From contig CM056587.1 of assembly GCA_029721435.1 (NCBI GenBank), positions 19,414,667 through 19,478,666 on the forward strand: a stretch of DNA of 64,000 nucleotides, in the 5' to 3' direction. Both the position numbers and the translations under genes were made by a program. Positions 58,601 to 64,000 of the stretch are shown here, one piece after another (the stretch's first letter is position 1; the number at the start of each line of letters is the position of its first letter). Below the pieces are notes generated by a model. That model saw nothing but the letters and a program-made list of their open reading frames with translations. It ran no database searches and was not told the origin of the DNA. This DNA is from Gymnothorax reevesii. Lineage: Eukaryota; Chordata; Actinopteri; Anguilliformes; Muraenidae.

Positions 58601-58845
58601 CACCATGGTAAACAGGCCCCTGTCCAACTTTTTTGAGACCTGTAGCAGCCATCAAATTTGAAATGAGCTCATTTTGTGAATAAAATTTTAAATAAAATTT
58701 CTTAGCTTCAACATTTGCTATGTTATCTCTGTTCTATTGTGGATAAAATACTGGTTGGTTTGATTTGAAAGTCATTGCGTTCTAATTTTAACCACAATTT
58801 ACAGTTTGTCCCAACTATTTCAGAATTGGGGTTATAATAATAGCC

Positions 58846-58910
58846 TAATAATAATAATAACTACTACTACTACTACTTCTACTACTACTACTACTAATAA
58901 TAATAATAAA

Positions 58911-58944
<34 letters not shown>

Positions 58945-58946
58945 TA
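58846..58946. repeat. Compound trinucleotide microsatellite
   Basis: (TAA)n, then (CTA)n at 58861-58893, then (TAA)n, then (TTA)n at 58921-58946. The last two runs are complementary and can fold back. It lies directly outside the right end of the Tc1 element, probably grown from the TA-rich target. Confidence 0.95.
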
Positions 58947-59439
58947 AGTTTCAGCTTCAGCTGATTGCCAACTATGACGATTTTACCCCACCCATCTGAT
59001 GAAGTAACAAAGTAATGTATTGAAAATTGAATATTGTGACGTAAATATATGCTATATTGAGATTGTTTCAATAAAATGTCAATAAAATTTAGGCAACATT
59101 CTGCAGTACACATATACTGTAAAGGTATTTCTCTCAGTTTTAGCAACAAAGAGTTATTTAGCCAAATACAAAATCATGACAAGCTAACCCCGGTCTCCCC
59201 TTCTAATATTTTCTCAAAAATGGAAGGCTTATATCTAGTAATTAAACGCTACCTTTATTGTTTTATGATTTTATTAGATCCTTTTTTTGCACTGCTAGCA
59301 AGCTCCCCAATGGAAGGCGTCATGAACTTTGTGGGTGCAAAGACCTTAAATTGGCTTATAAAGTTTCCGGGCTTCTGGGTGGAGGCTTTTATGAGAACTA
59401 TACAGGCACATAAGTATCCCTGTAACTACGGTAACTTAA
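58947..59439. other. Unique sequence without recognised features
   Basis: The + frame at 59076-59489 (137 codons) ends within the next element and has no recognisable domain. Confidence 0.4.
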
Positions 59440-60015
59440 GGCCCAGTCACACAGCGAAAACGCATGAATTACGCATGAATTACGCATGAATTACGCACAG
59501 ATTTTCGTTTCTGCGCGGAGCGTACGTCGTATGCCTAATTCGTAGGTGGAACGAACGTGGACTGTCAGTGATTGTAAGTGGATGTGCGTCGAAGGCGGTT
59601 TGTGCGTGATTTTGAGTTTTGAACGGTTCAAAAATTTTCCGACGCACAACTGTGTGTTGGTGTGCGTAATTCATGAGTCGGCATGTGTAGTTTATGCGTC
59701 GAGTATGCGTAACTATGCGCGGGACACTCGTCGGCCATCAGTGCTTATGCGTTAGAACTGGTTTGAATCCACGCACGTCCACGTCCGTCCACTGATGCCC
59801 CACGTTCATATCACGCATGAAACGCGCACGTATCACGTTCATTCGACTGACATCCACCGACAATCAATTATAAAACTGACGAATAACTGACATATCACTG
59901 ACGGAAAACGCATAACGACGCACATCCACTGACGAGTGACGCATTTCCGACGCACGACTGACTGACAGAAAACTGATGATTCACTGATGTTCCACTGACA
60001 AACCACTGACAACTC
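59440..60015. mobile_element. CpG-rich miniature element, truncated on the right
   Basis: Begins ggcccagtcacacagcg, a recognisable fish miniature-element terminus, followed by three tandem acgcatgaatt units (59460-59492). The body is full of cgcat, gacgcac and ccactgac motifs. Left-half text (gtggactgtcagtg, ggatgtgcgtcg) is inverted in the right half (cgacgcacatccactgac), so the element folds on itself. The expected right terminus is missing: the sequence passes into Tc1 DNA at about 60016. Confidence 0.65.
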
Positions 60016-60746
60016 ACGTATGTATTTTGGCATATAAAAGCAGCCATTTCGGGCAAGTTCAAAAACCAGCATCTGTGATGGTATGGGGGTGTATTAGTGC
60101 CCAAGGCATGGGCAACTTACACATATATGAAGGCACCATTAATGCTGAAAGGTACATACAGGTTTTGGAGCAACATATGTTGCCATCCAAGCAACGTCTT
60201 TTTCATGGACACCCCTGCTTATTTCAGCAAGACAATGCCAAGCCACATTCTGCACGTGTTACAACAGCATGGCTCTGTAGTAAAAGAGTGTGGGTACAAG
60301 ACTGGCCTGCCTGTAGTCCAGACCTGTCTCCCATTGAAAATGTGTGGCGCATTATGAAGCGTAAAATACGACAACGGAGACCTCGGACTGTTGAACAACT
60401 TAAGCTGAACATCAAGCAAGAATGGGAAAGAGTTCCACCTGAAAAGCTTCAAAAATTGGTCTCCTCAGTACCCAAACGTTTACTGAGTGTCATTAAAAGG
60501 AAAGGCGATGTAACACAGTGGTAAAAAGGCCCCTGTGCCAACTTTTTTGCAATGTGTTGCTGCCTTTAAATTCTAAGTTAATGATCATTTGCAAAAAAAA
60601 TTTAAGTTTCTCAGTTTGAACATTAAACATCTTGTCTTTGCAGTGTATTCAATTGAATGTAAGTTGAAAAGGATTTGCAAATCATTGTATTTTGTTTTTA
60701 TCTACGATTTACATAACGTGCCAACTTCACTGGTTTTGGGTTTTGA
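60016..60746 (+). mobile_element. 3' half of a Tc1/mariner element
   Basis: Starts abruptly within transposase sequence and runs to a right terminal repeat containing ggatttgcaaatcattgtat, acataacgtgccaacttc and ggttttgggtttt. The left half is absent and the CpG-rich element abuts it. Family resembles the remnant at 13.1-13.6 kb. Confidence 0.85.
60027..60524 (+). pseudogene. Tc1 transposase C-terminal half, open frame
   Basis: An uninterrupted 165-codon frame. It contains Val-Met-Val-Trp-Gly-Cys-Ile-Ser, then Phe-Gln-Gln-Asp-Asn-Ala-Lys-Pro-His with the second catalytic Asp at 60231-60233, then Trp-Pro-Ala-Cys-Ser-Pro-Asp-Leu-Ser-Pro-Ile-Glu-Asn with the catalytic Glu at 60336-60338 (34 residues apart). 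The DNA-binding half and the first catalytic Asp are missing, so it cannot act alone. The first Met is inherited from mid-gene and is not a true start. This is the best-preserved transposase frame in the window. Confidence 0.92.
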
Positions 60747-60939
60747 ATGATTGCAAAATCCCATTTTAAGCAGCATTCCTTCGGCTTGTTAACATGACAA
60801 CACTTCCTCTCATCCTCAAGTAATCCTGCTAATGTGCTAATTGATTCTAATGAAAACACTCCCATCATATTACAGTAAATCCAACAGCAGCACCAACTAC
60901 ATACTGCCTTACTGTCAGCACTATCTAGCATGCTGAAAT
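60747..60939. other. Short unique spacer
   Basis: Nothing recognised between the two Tc1 pieces. Confidence 0.4.
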
Positions 60940-61310
60940 TGGTAAGAAAAAAACTGTCAAAAAGAAACAACTTCCAAGTTGCCAGGCTATTGAAATTTTG
61001 AAGGAAGAAGGGAATTCCTTGCATGCAGAGACCAAGAAATGAAAAATTCCACAATTATGTGCACAGCTGCTATGAGAGAATGGCGCAGACTGTGTCTTAC
61101 TGGGACTGGAAGAAAAGTGGAAGGTCCTGCCCTCTCAAAATGCTCGAGGACAAGTACACCAGAGTCTCTAGTTTGTAAAATGACACCTCACAAGTCTTCA
61201 GCAGGCAGATTCATTGAACAATACTTATCAAATGTCAGCCTCTGCAACATAAAAGAGACAACTCTTGAACAATGGTCAGGACAATTGAACAATGGTTCCC
61301 ACCTTTCAGA
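60940..61310 (+). pseudogene. Tc1-like transposase N-terminal remnant
   Basis: In shifting frames the sequence resembles the DNA-binding half of Tc1 proteins: Gln-Ala-Ile-Glu-Ile-Leu-Lys-Glu-Glu-Gly-Asn-Ser-Leu (about 60985-61023), a segment recalling lys-ile-pro-gln, then Arg-x-Lys-Val-x-Gly..Ser (about 61110-61135), and His-Leu-Thr-Ser-Leu-Gln-Gln-Ala-Asp-Ser-Leu-Asn (about 61187-61225). No catalytic half follows. Its family looks different from the copy at 60016. Confidence 0.5.
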
Positions 61311-61433
61311 AAACACTTTTTTCCCAAAAGTTCACTTTTGAAAGCGCCTGGTTTAGCCATGAGCCACCCCCCAAACAAAAAATATTCAAATAATATCAAA
61401 TAATGGTTGAGAGAAATAATTGGCTCCACATAA

Positions 61434-62046
61434 TTGCGTACAGACATGGCTGCCATTATTGCCGCAAGGAGAAGACTCAGGCAGCGAGTATACCGAGAAC
61501 GGGTGTTCTCAATCTGTGTGACAATGTGTGTGATGTCAGAGGAGAGACTAATTCCGACATATTGCCTATACAGTAATGCCATTTTGGAGCTGTTCGGTGA
61601 AATAAGGGCTGATTTGAGGCCAGTCTCAAGAGAAAGTCACGCTATACCTACAGTGACAATACTTCTGGTTACTCACACAGCAAAAATCGCATCATTTTTG
61701 AACTCCAGTAGAGTTTATTTGAGACCAGTTGGTCTCATATAAACTCTACTGGAGTTCAGTTAACACTGGAACGTTTGCTGTGCACCATTTTCTCGCAACT
61801 GGTTCAATCCAGCGTACAGTAGCTCTCACTGCTGGGATCTCCCAAAACAGTTTCTTGAGTGTATTGTCTCAAATACTGGGTGCCATGTTGTGCAGGATGG
61901 GCCGGTACACAAAGTTTCCAACCACACGGGAATCACTGAATAAAACCAAACACGAGTTTTATGTGGTCGCTCGCTTCCCAAGAGGAATAGTGACTGTACG
62001 CATGCAAATTGTTCCCCCCTCAAACACTGAACATGCACAGTTATAA
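61434..62046 (+). pseudogene. PIF/Harbinger transposase fragment, split by a palindromic insert
   Basis: The 5' part (from the Met at about 61446, Ala-Ala-Ile-Ile-Ala-Ala-Arg-Arg-Arg) has Tyr-Arg-Glu-Arg-Val-Phe, then Leu-Phe-Gly-Glu-Ile-Arg-Ala-Asp-Leu-Arg-Pro and Ser-His-Ala-Ile-Pro, the N-terminal layout of Harbinger transposases. After the insert (about 61680-61785) it resumes with Phe-Leu-Ala-Thr-Gly-Ser-Ile-Gln-Arg-Thr-Val, then Gly-Ile-Ser-Gln, then Phe-Pro-Arg-Gly near 61976. The Gly-x-Ile-Asp motif with the first catalytic Asp is not recognisable, and the frame stops at 62046. Inactive. Confidence 0.82.
61679..61783. mobile_element. Small palindromic element inside the Harbinger gene
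   Basis: Outer ends cagcaaaaatcg and, inverted, gcagcaaacgtt. The centre, 61700-61757, is a long near-perfect hairpin: gaactccagtagagtttat, a short loop containing gagaccagttggtctc, then ataaactctactggagttc. About 105 bp, non-coding. It separates two adjoining parts of one protein motif series, so insertion is clear. Superfamily not assigned. Confidence 0.8.
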
Positions 62047-62491
62047 ACTTGCACCTTTTTTGCCAGTTATCTTAACTGTCATTTTACAATCAGTTATAAC
62101 ACAGGTTCAGTGTATGTTAACTGTAAACCACAGTTAAATGCGTGCAGGGCTCTACTTACAGTTAAATAACAAGGAGGCAATGCATTAATTCAATTGTAAA
62201 ATTCAGTCCATTTATATCAGTGTATTTGCTTCCTCCACTAGCACCTCCAACTCCATCGAGTTAAATACCATTTTGCGTTTGCATTTGTCCTTTTCCCTCA
62301 AACTGTCCATGGTGGAAATGGCTGCAGCATGCAAAGTCCTCACTTAAATAATGCTGTTTGCACCAGCACTCATTTAGGCAATCACACTTAGTAGATCACC
62401 CGCAAAATGTAAGCAAACCAAATGTGCAAAATATAACCACAAGCAGGCAATTTAGCGCTCTTTATCTGGGATCTTAGTAGATCCGGCCCTA
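62041..62491. mobile_element. Repeat copy plus Harbinger-like 3' terminus
   Basis: 62041-62225 is the second copy of the repeat at 28541-28958. Further on, about 62387-62484, cttagtagatcacccgc and gatcttagtagatccggcccta look like subterminal and terminal sequence of a Harbinger element (inverted: tagggccggatctactaag), followed by a taa that could be part of a 3-bp duplication. The matching 5' terminus was not found, so I cannot say whether this is the end of the same element as the transposase fragment. Confidence 0.55.
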
Positions 62492-62567
62492 AGAGTATAA
62501 GATTCTGTTAATCATGTGACTGAATTGTATAATTTAAAAAAACAAATGTAATTTCCGTTAGTGCCCA

Positions 62568-62938
62568 TCTATATTATAATAGCCGAGTGGACTCTGTGTG
62601 TGTGTGAGTGTGTGCGTGCATGTGTGTGTCCGGCCAGTCAGTGCTGGATTCCACTGGGCGCGTATCTGCAGCACAGCGCAAGCAACGCTATTTTGCTCCG
62701 TCTTGCAGGCGACTTAATGTTCCACTGAGCGCGGAATGTCAATGCAGCGCAGCGTTTATGGAAACACCATAGCAACGTGACGATATCATAGAGGTGCATG
62801 TGATAGCATCATAATGGTGCATTGTTCACTATAATATAATAGCGAAGTTACATAAAACAATAAAATTTAAACTTATGGGCTGAAAATTGGGCCCCATGTG
62901 GTCTGAATCTAGAACCCGTGGATCCCCACGGGCAAAGT
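62568..62938 (+). mobile_element. Probable Helentron-type (HINE-like) non-autonomous element
   Basis: Begins tctatattataatagccgag and continues into a GT-rich tract (62594-62628) and gtccggccagtcagtgctgg. Near the 3' end are a related actataatataatagcg (about 62828) and a terminal hairpin cccgtgg-atcc-ccacggg (62915-62932), followed by caaagtac. A tctatattataatag start plus a terminal stem-loop matches what I recall of Helentron-type ends in fish. There is no coding capacity, and the 3' limit is uncertain by about 20 bp. Confidence 0.5.
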
Positions 62939-64000
62939 ACAAGTTATATTTTAACAACGAGCTAACTCGATTGCTCTGCTAACAAAGCCAATCCATACCT
63001 CCTAAGTTTGAAGGACTGAAATTCTGGTCCAAAATGACAGTTTCATTTTTTTAGCGGGGGTGGGGGGGAGAAAATGATAGATTTCCTTATCATTTTATTG
63101 ACCAGGTGGTGGAATTTGCATTTAATTTTGTTAATTTATAACACATTACTATGCGTGGATGGAGAAATAACACGTAAATCCCGCAATGCACAAATTGCGG
63201 GTTTTTTTATTTGCTTGCGGGTCCGCGGGTTTTGCCATTCATATGTGGGTCAGACCCCAGATGCGGGTCACTTGGGAGCAATGCAAACACTGTGTCACAG
63301 ACATTCACTGCTAAACTAGAAACGTTTTGTAAATTTAGTGAACTGAGTAGCTAGCTAACGTTAGCTTCCTGGCTAACAAACTAAAATTACACAGTGGTTA
63401 TGAGAAAGTATTGTGCAGGCACTAGCTGGTTAGCTAAGTGAGGTGAACTTTGTTATGTGAGTGGCACTTCGCTAGCTTGCTAGAGCACTAAGCAATACCG
63501 ATTTAACCATCATTGTGCTTGGTTTTCAGTCGGCTGAAAATTAACAGCGTGAGGTAACGTGGAGAGATATTTTTCCCATGCTCTCAGATGATTAAATTAA
63601 ATAAAATTTTTAGTGACATGATTCGAGGGTTTTATCAAAAATATGCCATAAGTTGAGCTATGGGAAAAGTACTACAGTTAAGTGATTAAAATAGTTTTTG
63701 GCCATTTCTAATCAAATTGAATTTTAGATTGAGTACTAACTTGTCAGAGAGACACACATTTAGAATTTGCTGCATTTAATATAATGGGAATTGTGTCTGT
63801 TGGACCAAACAACACAACAGCAATTCTGTATAATGAGGTGGCACCGTGTGGTATTAATTCATTGGACACTGGCTGCTGAAAATTGAGTTTTGGGGTCATT
63901 TTAAAATACATACTTAATAAATTATTTCAAACATTAATCAAAATTTGTAACATCAATAGCATCCTGCAGTGTTTTATAGTCAGTTTAATGACAGGAAAAC
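62939..64000. other. Unique or unassigned sequence at window end
   Basis: A G-run lies at about 63056-63067. At 63180-63201 cccgcaat/attgcggg form a small hairpin followed by T's, within a cluster of gcgggt motifs (63197-63267) that may belong to a DNA transposon end. Short gttagc/gctaac pieces cluster at 63340-63480. No gene recognised. Confidence 0.35.

Larger units (their letters stand above)
56168..58834 (+). mobile_element. Tc1/mariner element interrupted by a solo LTR
   Basis: Left end caacgccaattctgaaatag and inverted right end aaccccaattctgaaatag are followed by ttgggacaaa and tgtaaattgtg on both sides (about 40 bp). TA precedes the left end. Without the 1084-bp insertion (56967-58050) plus one 5-bp duplication, the element would be about 1.58 kb, the normal Tc1 size. 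It contains a decayed transposase in two parts. Confidence 0.88.

Noticed and set aside
63180..63210. Hairpin followed by T-run as a bacterial-type terminator
   Set aside because: The window is vertebrate; the hairpin belongs to a cluster of gcgggt motifs, probably transposon debris.

Overview
The window reads as intergenic DNA from a ray-finned (most likely teleost) fish. The signs are abundant GT/CA microsatellites, several Tc1/mariner copies with DD34E transposase remnants, fish-type tRNA- and 5S-rRNA-derived SINEs ending in a CCTGGTTAAATAAAGG-type tail, 190-200 bp hAT miniature elements, a PIF/Harbinger remnant and a probable Helentron-type element. Base composition is moderately AT-rich. 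I found no host protein-coding exon and no intact tRNA, rRNA or other RNA gene. The open frames longer than 60 codons are chance frames, microsatellite or minisatellite frames, or transposase fragments. I cannot name the species.

Layout. 0-11 kb: mostly unique sequence with dispersed miniature inverted-repeat elements (3.5-4.2 kb with a second element nested in it; 4.2-4.4; 5.67-5.98 with telomere-like repeats inside; a 1.16 kb foldback element at 6.3-7.5; 10.06-10.27; 10.36-10.71) and a 35-bp palindrome at 8.5 kb. 12.0-12.5 kb: a 60-bp, nine-copy minisatellite, followed by an old Tc1 remnant at 13.1-13.6. 14-22 kb: largely unique AT-rich sequence with TAATTA-rich stretches and a few microsatellites. 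22.4-22.8 kb: a second minisatellite. 27.55-27.85 kb: a CpG-rich patch. 28.5-30.4 kb: a layered repeat zone in which two SINEs, each with recognisable target duplications, sit inside older repeats. 31.8-36 kb: hAT-type elements and a nested pair of miniature elements. 40.3 kb: a long (GT)n. 43.4 and 45.7 kb: two SINEs with different heads (tRNA-like and 5S-like) but the same tail. 48.2-49.5 kb: two copies of one dispersed fish repeat. 51.3-51.65 kb: a decayed LINE fragment. 52-63 kb: a transposon-dense end holding four Tc1-related pieces, a solo LTR, a Harbinger fragment split by a palindromic element, and a probable Helentron-type element.

Nothing here forms an operon or pathway. What can be read well is insertion history: solo LTR into Tc1, SINE into an older repeat, SINE into a tandem repeat, miniature element into Harbinger, and miniature element into miniature element. 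In several of these the target duplication or interruption is visible. The other possible content is regulatory (TAATTA clusters, a perfect DR1 site, a palindromic E2F-like site, a CpG-rich patch), but that needs cross-species alignment and is inference only. I did not find a convincing new biological system.
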